Below, piece after piece: positions 44,547 through 52,486 of a stretch of DNA of 64,000 nt. Location of the stretch: assembly GCF_001006305.1 (NCBI RefSeq), contig NZ_LBHJ01000020.1, positions 744,001-808,000 of the forward strand, in the 5' to 3' direction. Below the pieces are notes generated by a model. It was not told the DNA's origin and searched no databases. It saw nothing but the letters and a program-made list of their open reading frames with translations. Position 1 is the stretch's first letter, and each line of letters opens with the position of its first letter. The translations under genes were made by a program, and so were the position numbers. The DNA comes from Silvibacterium bohemicum. Lineage in GTDB: Bacteria > Acidobacteriota > Terriglobia > Terriglobales > Acidobacteriaceae.

Positions 44547-46052
44547 ATGGCATTCGATCAAATTCAGCACGTCTTCGTCTTAATGCTTGAAAATCGCTCC
44601 TTCGACCATCTGCTTGGATTTTCCGGCATCACCGGAACCGACGCCGCCTCCGGTGTTCCAACAGCCTTGAATGGATTGTCGGGGAAAGAAACGAACTCCT
44701 TCAATGGAATAACCTCGACAGTCTCTTCCCCTGCGGACTACGCAATGGTCGTCGATCCAGGTCACGAATTCCCGGATGTGCTTGGCCAACTTTGCGGTTC
44801 CGATGCCAAGTACACTTCCGGGGGAGCTTATCCCCCGATTGATGATTCCGGCTTCGTCGCTTCCTATGCTGCAGCCTGTCAGAAAGCGCGGCAGACGAGA
44901 GATGTCTCGGAAATATTAAAGTGCTACTCTGCCGATCAGCTTCCCGTTCTCAATGCTCTCGCACGGGAGTTCGTAATTTGCGATCAGTGGCATGCGTCCA
45001 TGCCTGGCCCTACGTGGCCCAACAGGATGTTCGTCCATGCGGCCTCATCAGGCGGCCTCGATCACAGTCCCACCACTGCCGAAATAGCCGAATGGGAGAC
45101 CATAGCTCCTTTTGCTTTCCCGAATGGAGATATCTTCGACCGTATCGCCGCGAAGGGGTTGCAGCGGCGCCTCTACGCGGGTGACCTTTTCCCGATGATG
45201 TCTGCGTTGAAGGGGATCCGGCTGGGCGATATCCGGCAATATGAGCATTTCGCTGCCGACCTGCAGTCTCCCTTTCCTTATAGCTACATCTTCATCGAAC
45301 CGAGTTACAGCCTGCTCAACGACTACAAAGGCAGCACATCCCAACATCCGCTCGACGATGTCAGGCTCGGAGAAGCCCTGATTAAGGCGACCTACGAAGC
45401 TATCCGCAATTCGCCGGTTTGGGACAAGTGTGTACTGATCGTGACGTGGGATGAGCATGGCGGCTTCTACGACCATGCAGTTCCTCCTCCGGCAATCGCT
45501 CCGGGAGACACCACTCCGACGAACAGTCATAGCAAGTTCGGATTCACCTTTGAACAATATGGACCGCGGGTTCCGGCTGTCATCATCTCGCCGTGGATTC
45601 CCAAGAACATCGTGGACCATCGACTCTATGACCACTCGTCCGTTCCGGCGACCCTGGAAAGACTGTTTGGGATGCCGTCGCTGACAGAGCGCGACAAGGC
45701 GGCAAACGACTTGCTTTCCCTTTTTTCACTCAATGCGGCGCGCACCGATACTCCAACCGTCTTGCCGGCGCCGGCGGCGTCCCCGGCTGGCGGGGCGTTC
45801 GCACCCGCGGCCATGCCAGATGCAAACGAGGCTCCATCGTTCCCAGTCAGGCCTACGGATTCGGTTGACGACGGCAACCTTCCTGTCGTGGTTGGAGCTG
45901 CCATGCAGCAGGATCTCGAACTCTCGCCGCTGGCAGAGCGGGAAGGCATTATCGCGCGGGTTGCGGCCCTGAAGACGCGCTCCGACGCGGCCGCCTACCT
46001 GGCAAGCGTTTCAGCAAAACGAAAGGCAGCCCTGGGTCAGCCACCCCGTTGA
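44547..46052 (+). CDS. Phosphoesterase of the phospholipase C/acid phosphatase family
   Basis: A 501-aa protein of the phosphoesterase family that includes non-haemolytic phospholipase C and AcpA-type acid phosphatase. The N-terminal metal motif 'VLMLENRSFDHLLGF', the central 'FVICDQWHASMPGPTWPNR' and the distal 'TWDEHGGFYDHAVPP' metal site are intact, and 'ISPWIPKN..DHRLYDHSS' is typical. ATG 44547 has AAAGG seven bases upstream; the longer frame has no signal-like start. No clear signal peptide is seen, so it may be exported by another route or act inside. The last 100 residues are Pro/Ala-rich. Likely a phosphate-releasing enzyme. It stands alone. Confidence 0.88.
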   Translation: MAFDQIQHVFVLMLENRSFDHLLGFSGITGTDAASGVPTALNGLSGKETNSFNGITSTVSSPADYAMVVDPGHEFPDVLGQLCGSDAKYTSGGAYPPIDDSGFVASYAAACQKARQTRDVSEILKCYSADQLPVLNALAREFVICDQWHASMPGPTWPNRMFVHAASSGGLDHSPTTAEIAEWETIAPFAFPNGDIFDRIAAKGLQRRLYAGDLFPMMSALKGIRLGDIRQYEHFAADLQSPFPYSYIFIEPSYSLLNDYKGSTSQHPLDDVRLGEALIKATYEAIRNSPVWDKCVLIVTWDEHGGFYDHAVPPPAIAPGDTTPTNSHSKFGFTFEQYGPRVPAVIISPWIPKNIVDHRLYDHSSVPATLERLFGMPSLTERDKAANDLLSLFSLNAARTDTPTVLPAPAASPAGGAFAPAAMPDANEAPSFPVRPTDSVDDGNLPVVVGAAMQQDLELSPLAEREGIIARVAALKTRSDAAAYLASVSAKRKAALGQPPR

Positions 46053-46115
46053 GGTTGCGGTTTGATGCGGCTTAGGCAGGCAGCGGATGAAGCGATGAAT
46101 CGCACCTCATCCGCG

Positions 46116-47267
46116 CTAGACTGTTGCAGCTTCCCGCACCTTTGCGCTCCTCCTCCAGATCACCACCAGCCGCACCATCAACGCCAACGCTCCGCCGATG
46201 GCGGTGCACAGGGCGCGGCGGTGGGCGATCTCCGTTTCGGGAATGGTGGCCAGCGCCAGCAGGAAGACGATGTATGCGGTGATGAAGACGGCGAAGAGGG
46301 CGTAGTTCACGTTGAGGGTGGCATACGAGAGCCAGGCGAAGATCACGGTGAAGATGGCCAGCCACAACAGCGACGGCGTGAAGTGGGCGACCAGAATCGT
46401 GACCAGCCAGGCTCCGGCGATGGTGCCGAGGGTGCGGGCAATGGCGCGGCTGGCGGTGTCGGCGATGGCCGGCTTCAGCACCAGCAGCGCGGTCATCGGA
46501 ATCCAGTAGCCGCTGGCAAAATTCAACTCGCGATAGATTTCCGTGCTCACCGCCAGGGTGACCATGAGGCGGATCGCGTAGGGTACGACCGAGCCGGTGG
46601 CCGATCCGGGGAGACTTCCGGTCTTCACATGACCGGCGACCTCGGCGAGCATGGCGCGCAGCGCCTCCTGCTCGTCGCGGATGTAATGGTGCAGCTCCGT
46701 CAAATCGGTGCGGAGCTGACTCCACAGGCTCAGGGCCAGGGTCGACCACAGCACCTGGATGAATCCGCCGGCCAGCAGAAGAGAAGCTCTGACCAGGGCG
46801 GCCCGCGCCGAAAAGGGGAAGGCCGAGCCCACCAGCAGGGTCACCACGCACTGCTGCCCTACCCATCCATAGCCTGCCTCGCGGGCGGTGAGCATGCCGT
46901 AGCCGAAGCCCCACAGGGCGGCCAGAGGAATCAGGATGGCGTTGCCGTGGCCGGCGATCATGCCGATGAATGTCGAAAAAGCGATGCCCAGCGAGGCCAA
47001 AATCATAGGCAGCAAACGAGATTCCCCAATCTGCTGTTTGGCGCCGAAGCCGATGGTCATGGCGCCTCCGGCCGAGATCAGGCCGGCGCCGGGATGGCCG
47101 ATAAGCAATCCGATGGTCAGGCAGAGCGCTACGGGCAGAACGAAGACCAGATCGGCGGTAAAAGTCTGCTTCTTCCAGTCGAAGATCAGGACGTCGCGGA
47201 AAAAAGCCGGGATGCGGGAGGTTTGGGGAGCCGGGGCGGCGATCTCGCCGATGGATTCAGAAGGCAT
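46116..47267 (-). CDS. FUSC-family membrane protein
   Basis: A 383-aa inner-membrane protein of the FUSC/aromatic-acid-exporter-like group. Two blocks of hydrophobic helices are separated by a soluble middle ('LRTDLTELHHYIRDEQEALRAML', read in pieces), the usual FUSC plan. The block 'SGYWIPMTALLVLKPAIADT' with conserved 'YW.P.T...V..P' is the family signature. The ATG at 47267 is chosen over the frame from 47444, which would run into the divergent trxC-like gene. Substrate unknown; relatives export aromatic acids or drugs. Converges on the phosphoesterase gene with a 63 bp gap. Confidence 0.82.
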   Translation of the reverse strand: MPSESIGEIAAPAPQTSRIPAFFRDVLIFDWKKQTFTADLVFVLPVALCLTIGLLIGHPGAGLISAGGAMTIGFGAKQQIGESRLLPMILASLGIAFSTFIGMIAGHGNAILIPLAALWGFGYGMLTAREAGYGWVGQQCVVTLLVGSAFPFSARAALVRASLLLAGGFIQVLWSTLALSLWSQLRTDLTELHHYIRDEQEALRAMLAEVAGHVKTGSLPGSATGSVVPYAIRLMVTLAVSTEIYRELNFASGYWIPMTALLVLKPAIADTASRAIARTLGTIAGAWLVTILVAHFTPSLLWLAIFTVIFAWLSYATLNVNYALFAVFITAYIVFLLALATIPETEIAHRRALCTAIGGALALMVRLVVIWRRSAKVREAATV

Positions 47268-47437
47268 AGCTATCTCAATAAGGATGGCACGAACGTCCCA
47301 AGGGTAGGCGCCGAGCGAGGAAGGCCATGAGCCGAATTTGCGGGCAGCCGCATCCAATTTTTCGGATAATGACGGTCCCGGCTCCGTTCGCTCGAGGGCC
47401 GGCCGGGATTTCAGGAAGAAAGAACGTGAGGCGCGCC

Positions 47438-47884
47438 ATGGCAATTATTCAAAGCTGCAAGAACTGCGGAACCAAGAACCGGACTCCCACCGCGCATCTC
47501 GCCGACACCGGAAAGTGCGGGTCTTGTAAGGCCAGTCTGCCGCCGGTTCATGAGCCTTTGGCTGCGGACGTCGCGCTCTTCGACGACGTGATTCAGAATG
47601 CGCGCGTTCCCGTGCTCGTCGATTTCTGGGCCGAGTGGTGCGGACCGTGCCGCATGGCCGCTCCAAACGTGGCTCGTGCCGCGGCGAATATGGCGGGGCA
47701 GGCGGTAGTGCTCAAGGTGGATACGGAGGCCAATCCCCAGCTTGCCGCGCGATACAACGTGCGCGGCATTCCTAATTTCGCGGTTTTTGCGAACGGTAAG
47801 CTGGTGCAGCAGCAGGCAGGGCTGGTCGGCGCGGAGCAGATGGAAGCGTGGCTGAAATCGGCCGCATCCACTGTTGCGCACTGA
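47438..47884 (+). CDS. trxC: Thioredoxin 2
   Basis: A 148-aa cytoplasmic disulfide reductase. The N-terminal zinc finger with two CxxC pairs (C7, C10, C27, C30) marks the thioredoxin 2 (TrxC) type, and the thioredoxin fold carries the active site WCGPC (C68, C71) with 'DFWAEWCGPCRM' and the cis-Pro in 'RGIPNFAVF'. ATG 47438, with GAGG upstream, is preferred over the longer frame at 47327. TrxC often responds to oxidative stress. It faces the FUSC gene divergently and converges on the lipoprotein gene; the two share no known pathway. Confidence 0.92.
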   Translation: MAIIQSCKNCGTKNRTPTAHLADTGKCGSCKASLPPVHEPLAADVALFDDVIQNARVPVLVDFWAEWCGPCRMAAPNVARAAANMAGQAVVLKVDTEANPQLAARYNVRGIPNFAVFANGKLVQQQAGLVGAEQMEAWLKSAASTVAH

Positions 47885-48014
47885 GGCAGGAGCGCGCCTT
47901 CCCATGGCCGAGCTGTGGCATTGAGCTTGGCTGAAACTGCAGGTCCCTCCACTCCGGTCGGGATGACAATGAAGTGCGGTATGCGAGAAACAAATGACTC
48001 GGGGAGCTAGGTAA

Positions 48015-48563
48015 TCACTCCGGAACCTGCCAGCCTGCTCCTACCGTGGCCAGGACGATCTGGTCGCCGGCATTGTCGGAGATGGAGTTTGCCATCTTGG
48101 GGAATGCCGCCTCCATGGCATCGGTCTTGGCCCACACCGGCACGTCCATCATGGTGTAGTGGTAGCTGACGTTGCTCTCTACGAAGCCGTTCTGCTTGGC
48201 GGGCGGCGTGAATGAATCGATGCTCTTGACGACGCGATGGCCGTAGCAGAAACGTGGGGCGACACGCTCGCCGAGCGGGGTCAGCGTGTAGTTCTCTACA
48301 TGAATCGCCGGAGCATCCTGCCGCTTCAGCAGCCCGGCGTCGGTCATGGCGTCCATCCGCTTCTTCTCTTCCTTCGCGTCACTGCCCGGGCTCACTTCGT
48401 AGGGAAATTTGAGGCCAGTGGGGAAGAGGCATTCGTTGCGGCTCTCGTAATAGGCGTCGATCGCTTTCTCCAGCTTGGCGTTGGTCGGTTTCGTATCGGG
48501 GCCGCAGCCAGCGATTGCTAAAAGTCCAAAAAAAAGAGCCATTCCTGTTATCCTGCCGTGCAT
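48015..48563 (-). CDS. Predicted lipoprotein of unknown function
   Basis: A 182-aa protein with an N-terminal hydrophobic segment ending in the lipobox LAIAGC, so Cys at about residue 20 should be lipidated after signal peptidase II cleavage. The mature part is Lys/Asp-rich with 'PTGLKFPYEVSPGSDAK' and a C-terminal 'GDQIVLATVGAGWQVPE'. No family is recognised. ATG 48563 follows GAGGGAC at good spacing and is preferred over the ATG at 48584. Transcribed in the same direction as aqpZ, with a long near-palindrome between them. Confidence 0.7.
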   Translation of the reverse strand: MHGRITGMALFFGLLAIAGCGPDTKPTNAKLEKAIDAYYESRNECLFPTGLKFPYEVSPGSDAKEEKKRMDAMTDAGLLKRQDAPAIHVENYTLTPLGERVAPRFCYGHRVVKSIDSFTPPAKQNGFVESNVSYHYTMMDVPVWAKTDAMEAAFPKMANSISDNAGDQIVLATVGAGWQVPE

Positions 48564-48688
48564 TCTTGTCCCTCGTTCTTTCATCTGGACGTAAGAAGCA
48601 GGTTGCGGCGAAACGGAAGCCTCGTGAAATTAGAAACTTGCAGCTTGAGCTTGGCTCCTCAATGACCCTCATTCCGAGCGCAGCGGGG

Positions 48689-48725
48689 AAAATCGGCGAT
48701 ATATCGCCGATATATCGCCGATTTT
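48689..48725. repeat. Near-perfect palindrome between aqpZ and the lipoprotein gene
   Basis: A 37 bp sequence starting AAAATCGGCGATATATCG reads the same on both strands except for the central base. Text around it ('ATTCCGAGCGCAGCGGGG' and 'CTCATAATGACGGG') belongs to the dispersed repeat family also seen at 18704 and 21061. It could end aqpZ transcription. Confidence 0.7.
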
Positions 48726-48766
48726 CTTTCTTCCAGTGTTCCTCATAATGACGGGATGTTTCATCG

Positions 48767-49525
48767 CTAACTGCGGCTGGCGACGGCTGCTCGCTCCCTC
48801 TGCTCGCTGGGCAGAGCGCGCTCGGCCTGCGGCACGCTGATGATGGTGTCAGAGGTGCGAATGACGCTGTAGACGACAGCTGCCAATGCTGCACCGATCA
48901 ACGGAGCGACGATGAACAGCCATAGCTGCTGGATGGCCCAGCCACCGACAAACAGCGCCGGTCCGATGCTGCGCGCCGGATTGACCGAGGTGTTGGTGAT
49001 GGGAATGCCCACGAGATGAATCAGGACCAGCACCAGGCCGATAGGGATTCCGGCGAAACCTACGGGAGCCTTGATGTCCGTCGATCCCAGGACGGTGAGG
49101 ACCAGGAAGCCGGTGAGGACGACTTCGGTGAGGAAGCAGGCGGCAAGCGAGTACTGTCCAGGAGAGTGGAGCCCGAAGCCGTTGGCTCCGAGGCCGGAGA
49201 CGGCTGCGCTGTAACCCTCCGGCGCGCCCTGGGCGATGAAGAGAATCATCGCCGCGGCGATGATCGCTCCGATGATCTGGGCGATGACGTAGCCGATGGC
49301 ATCCTTGATCCCGATCTTCCTGGCGATGACGATGCCAAGGGTCACGGCGGGATTGATGTGGCATCCCGAAATGGGACCGATGGCGTAGGCCATGGTCAGC
49401 AGGGTGAGGCCGAAGGCCAGGGAGACGCCGAGAAATCCGATGTGAGTGCCAGCCAGCACCGCGCTGCCCACACCGCCGAAGACCAGCACAAAGGTGCCGA
49501 TCAGTTCCGCTGCATATTTCTTCAT
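48767..49525 (-). CDS. aqpZ: Aquaporin Z
   Basis: A 252-aa inner-membrane water channel with six helices. Both NPA motifs are intact ('CHINPAVTLG' and 'TSVNPARSIGPALF'), and the second half has the AqpZ-type 'LIHLVGIPITNTSVNPARS' text with the His, Thr and Arg of the selectivity filter. This fits a water-selective channel rather than a glycerol facilitator. The ATG at 49525 with GAGGT seven bases upstream is preferred over the frame from 49663, which adds residues not found in aquaporins. A single-gene unit on the minus strand. Confidence 0.92.
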   Translation of the reverse strand: MKKYAAELIGTFVLVFGGVGSAVLAGTHIGFLGVSLAFGLTLLTMAYAIGPISGCHINPAVTLGIVIARKIGIKDAIGYVIAQIIGAIIAAAMILFIAQGAPEGYSAAVSGLGANGFGLHSPGQYSLAACFLTEVVLTGFLVLTVLGSTDIKAPVGFAGIPIGLVLVLIHLVGIPITNTSVNPARSIGPALFVGGWAIQQLWLFIVAPLIGAALAAVVYSVIRTSDTIISVPQAERALPSEQRERAAVASRS

Positions 49526-49995
49526 ATTTGTGACCTCGCGAGGGAGTGGATCGTACGGCGAGGTCACTATACGCCCGATTTCGGACAGACCATAGAAAAA
49601 ATCGCGGCTGCAAATTGTTCCGGATTGGGAAAGAAAGGATAGGTCTGGCAAAGTCAAACCCATTCCTCAGCGGCTGAAGCCGGATCGTTTCTATTGGATT
49701 TAATGTACGGGCTGAAGCCCGTACCTACCCTTTAAAATCTTTGTTATTCAAACCCTTTTGTTCTTCGAACCCAAATGCTCCGGGAGTCCATGGTGGCCTT
49801 GGTTGCTGGTAGGACCTCTGGTCGCCCTCAGGGGTTAAAGCCCTGTCTTTCTGCCTGATTTGAAGGGAACGGGATGAAGCCCGTACCCTTCCAATCCATT
49901 TTGATTGGCCCCCACTGGGATCATGCAATAGTGGTCATTTGCTGGGCAACATCGGCGGCCTTTCCATTGACCGGTTTGGTCAACCATTTCGGCGG
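49526..49995. other. 470 bp intergenic region holding the family C cluster
   Basis: Apart from the TGAA-loop hairpins, it should contain the aqpZ promoter (near 49530-49620), where no clear boxes stand out. The 67-codon minus-strand frame at 49725-49928 is made of repeat sequence and is not supported as a gene. About 100 bases before 49996 lack any feature I can name. Confidence 0.5.
49664..49890. repeat. Cluster of TGAA-loop hairpins (family C)
   Basis: Four related hairpins: CGGC-TGAA-GCCG (49671), GTACGGGC-TGAA-GCCCGTAC (49705), CAGGG..TTAAAG..CCCTG (49831) and ACGGG-ATGAAG-CCCGT (49869). The loop is nearly fixed while the arms change together. Further members lie at 59737-59906. Confidence 0.75.
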
Positions 49996-50958
49996 TTAGG
50001 CGCGAACGCTTTCTGCCGCGTATTGCTCCTTGTACCAGGCGACCGTTCGGCGCAGGCCTTCCTCGAAGCCGATTGCCGGGGCGTAGCCGAAGGCTTCGCG
50101 GGCGGCGGAGATATCTGCCAGAGAGTTCTGAATATCGCCGGCGCGCACGGGTCCATAGATTGGCTGCTCTTTGAAATCCAAGAGATCGGCCAGTACCTGA
50201 AATGTCTTGTTCAGCGTGTGCCGATCACCACAGGCCACGTTGAATACCCTTCCCGACACCTTTTCGGCCGGGGCGGCCATGGCTTTGAGGTTGGCGGAGA
50301 CGGCGTTTTCGACATAGGTGAAGTCGCGTCCCTGTTCGCCATCGCCGAAGATGCTGGGCCGTTCGCCGCGCATCATCTGCAAAGTGAATTTGGCCATCAC
50401 GCCGCTGTAGGGCGAGTCAGGCACTTGGCGCGGACCAAAGATATTGAAGTAGCGGAGGCAGACCGTTTCCAAGCCGTAAACCTGCCAGAAGCTCTTCATG
50501 TAGAACTCGCCGGTCAACTTTTGCACCGGATAGGGCGCGATGGGCATGGGGACCATGGTCTCGACGCGCGGAAAGCCGGGCTGGTTTCCATAAGCCGACG
50601 ATGACGCCGAGTAGACGACGCGCTTGACTCCAGCGGCACGCGCTCCTTCGAGGAGATTGAAGGTGCCGTCGATGTTGGCGGTGTGGCTGGTGCGGGGATC
50701 CGTAACCGAGCGCGGGACGGAGGGCAGGGCGGCGACGTGGAAGACTGCGTCGATTCCTTCGCAGGCCCGGGCGGTGCGTTCGGCGTCGCGCAGGTCGCAT
50801 TCGACGAAGTCGAATTTGTTCTCGATGGCGGACAGATTCTCGCGCTTGCCGGTCTCGAAATTATCGAGACCGCGGACGTCTTCTCCACGCTCGACCAGCG
50901 CCTGGGTGAGCCATGAACCAATAAAACCGGCGCAGCCGGTGACTAGATAACGGGGCAT
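49996..50958 (-). CDS. NAD-dependent sugar epimerase/dehydratase
   Basis: A 320-aa extended short-chain dehydrogenase acting on nucleotide sugars. The N-terminal NAD motif GCAGFIG (8-14) is intact, with catalytic S119-S121 region ('SASSSAYG') and Y143-x-x-x-K147 ('YPVQK'). The sequence is close to UDP-GlcNAc or UDP-glucose 4-epimerases of the WbpP/TviC type ('RYFNIFGPRQVPDSPYSGV'), but specificity cannot be fixed. It lies beside genes for mannose and hexose-phosphate activation, on the opposite strand. It is the first gene on this strand after a 79 bp gap from the orphan antitoxin gene. Confidence 0.85.
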   Translation of the reverse strand: MPRYLVTGCAGFIGSWLTQALVERGEDVRGLDNFETGKRENLSAIENKFDFVECDLRDAERTARACEGIDAVFHVAALPSVPRSVTDPRTSHTANIDGTFNLLEGARAAGVKRVVYSASSSAYGNQPGFPRVETMVPMPIAPYPVQKLTGEFYMKSFWQVYGLETVCLRYFNIFGPRQVPDSPYSGVMAKFTLQMMRGERPSIFGDGEQGRDFTYVENAVSANLKAMAAPAEKVSGRVFNVACGDRHTLNKTFQVLADLLDFKEQPIYGPVRAGDIQNSLADISAAREAFGYAPAIGFEEGLRRTVAWYKEQYAAESVRA

Positions 50959-51037
50959 ATTCCATTATGGTAATTGCTTGGCGGGCGCGAATGCCTCTGC
51001 AGATCTCGACAGCGCTACAGCCGGGGCTATACCCGGG

Positions 51038-51259
51038 CTATATCCAATCTGGGGGCTCGGGCACAGTATCGGCAACCTTCGACAAAACACGCTTCAGTCT
51101 ATCGACGGAACCCCGCGTGGCGCGCGCCTGCACCTTCGACCAATCGCCAACGCCTTCGCTCACCAGAGCTGCTACCAGCCTGTCGACGGAAACGTGATCT
51201 GATTCCGCAAGTTTCGCGGCCTGTTGATAGATTTCGTCCGGCAGTTGAATCGTCTTCAT
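51038..51259 (-). CDS. Orphan antitoxin-like small DNA-binding protein
   Basis: A 73-aa protein starting 'KTIQLPDEIYQQAAKLAES', a ribbon-helix-helix antitoxin pattern, followed by a charged C-tail. The ATG at 51259 has AAGGA eight bases upstream; the longer frame from 51313 is discarded. A toxin would be expected next on the minus strand, but 51037-50959 holds no frame before the epimerase start, so the toxin is absent or was lost. It may still repress its own gene or act as an antitoxin in trans. Confidence 0.65.
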   Translation of the reverse strand: MKTIQLPDEIYQQAAKLAESDHVSVDRLVAALVSEGVGDWSKVQARATRGSVDRLKRVLSKVADTVPEPPDWI

Positions 51260-51372
51260 GGCAGATCCTTCAACAGTATGCTCGTATGTCGCACGACCTG
51301 ATACACGAGGCAATTTTCCCCTTCCTTTGTGTTTCTGGAATCATGACACGCGCTAAGGCATACTGGAGATGC

Positions 51373-52320
51373 ATGAACGAACTCCTCCCATTCAGACTGG
51401 AACCTTACTTTCGCACCCGCATTTGGGGATTCAACGATTTAAACCCCTGGTACGACTACAAGACCGATGGCGAGCCCATCGGCGAGGTGTGGCTTACCGG
51501 AGAGATGTGCACCGCGGCCACCGGGCCGCTGGCTGGACAATCGCTCACCGAGATCACCAAAAAGCTGGGCCGCGGACTGCTGGGCACGGCTTACGGCACG
51601 GGCGAGTTTCCCTTGCTGATCAAGCTGCTGTTTCCCAAGGAAAAACTGAGCGTGCAAGTGCATCCCGACGATGCCATGGCACAGAAGTACGGTGAGCCGC
51701 GCGGCAAGACCGAGTGCTGGTATGCGCTGGATGCGAAACCCGGCGCAGCGGTGGCGTTGGGCATGCGTCCCGGAGTGACCGCCGACCAGATTCGCGCGTC
51801 CATCGAATCAGCCACGCTCGAAGATTTGCTGGAGATGGTGCCGGTCAGCAAAGGCGACATGCTCTTTGTCGATGCCGGCACGGTGCACGCCATGGGGCCG
51901 GGGGTGGTCATCCTCGAGACGCAGCAGACCAGCGACCGCACCTATCGCATGTATGACTACGGACGGCCGCGCGAGCTGCACATCGACAAGTCCCTGGAAG
52001 CGATGCGGGTGAAGACGCGGGCGGGAAAGATTCCGGCACACGCGGAGAACGGCCACAGCGTGCTGATCGACGAGAAGTATTTCAAGATCGAGCGCTGGGA
52101 TGTGCCGAAGCCGGGCGACACCGGCAGGCTTGCCGCAAGCACGGGATCGGTGCAGATGTTCTTCGTCGTCGACGGGGCGCTGCGCATTTCGGCCGAAGGC
52201 GGCGAGATATTTACGGTTGGGCGCTGCGAACTCGCGGTGGTTCCTGCCGAGTCGCACGAGGTGCGCATCGAGGCTGAGTCTCCAGCGACCGTGATCCGGA
52301 TCTATCCCAATTCTGTATGA
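51373..52320 (+). CDS. manA: Mannose-6-phosphate isomerase, class I
   Basis: A 315-aa zinc cupin enzyme interconverting fructose 6-phosphate and mannose 6-phosphate. Type-1 motifs are present: 'VQVHPDDAMAQKYGEPRGKTECWY', read as VQVHPDD, KTECWY, and 'DAGTVHAMGPGVVILE', which supply the zinc ligands. ATG 51373 follows a GGAG; the longer frame from 50974 is discarded because it overlaps the orphan antitoxin region. It is followed after 166 bp by the guanylyltransferase gene, which would use mannose 1-phosphate made from its product by the phosphohexomutase two genes on. Confidence 0.9.
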   Translation: MNELLPFRLEPYFRTRIWGFNDLNPWYDYKTDGEPIGEVWLTGEMCTAATGPLAGQSLTEITKKLGRGLLGTAYGTGEFPLLIKLLFPKEKLSVQVHPDDAMAQKYGEPRGKTECWYALDAKPGAAVALGMRPGVTADQIRASIESATLEDLLEMVPVSKGDMLFVDAGTVHAMGPGVVILETQQTSDRTYRMYDYGRPRELHIDKSLEAMRVKTRAGKIPAHAENGHSVLIDEKYFKIERWDVPKPGDTGRLAASTGSVQMFFVVDGALRISAEGGEIFTVGRCELAVVPAESHEVRIEAESPATVIRIYPNSV

Positions 52321-52434
52321 AGTGCTGGCCAAACTCTGTTTAAAGTGCCAGCCAAACTCGGCATGAATTTTTAGCGTTCGCTGGTGTTCCTTCAGCATGA
52401 GACGGACTGGGCGGCAATCGCGCCGGCCAGTCCG
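52321..52434 (+). repeat. Direct repeat and hairpin after manA
   Basis: AGTGCTGGCCAAACTC (52321) is repeated as AGTGCCAGCCAAACTC (52344). A CGGACTGG/CCAGTCCG hairpin with a 16 nt loop follows at 52403-52434. There is no T-run, so whether it ends manA transcription is unclear. Confidence 0.4.
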
Positions 52435-52486
52435 CCTCGCAGATGTATAACTAGCAGTCCCTTCTTCCAAAGAAAGGCGACAACGA

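Noticed and set aside
49725-49928. 67-codon minus-strand frame between aqpZ and the epimerase
   Set aside because: Encoded by family C repeat hairpins.
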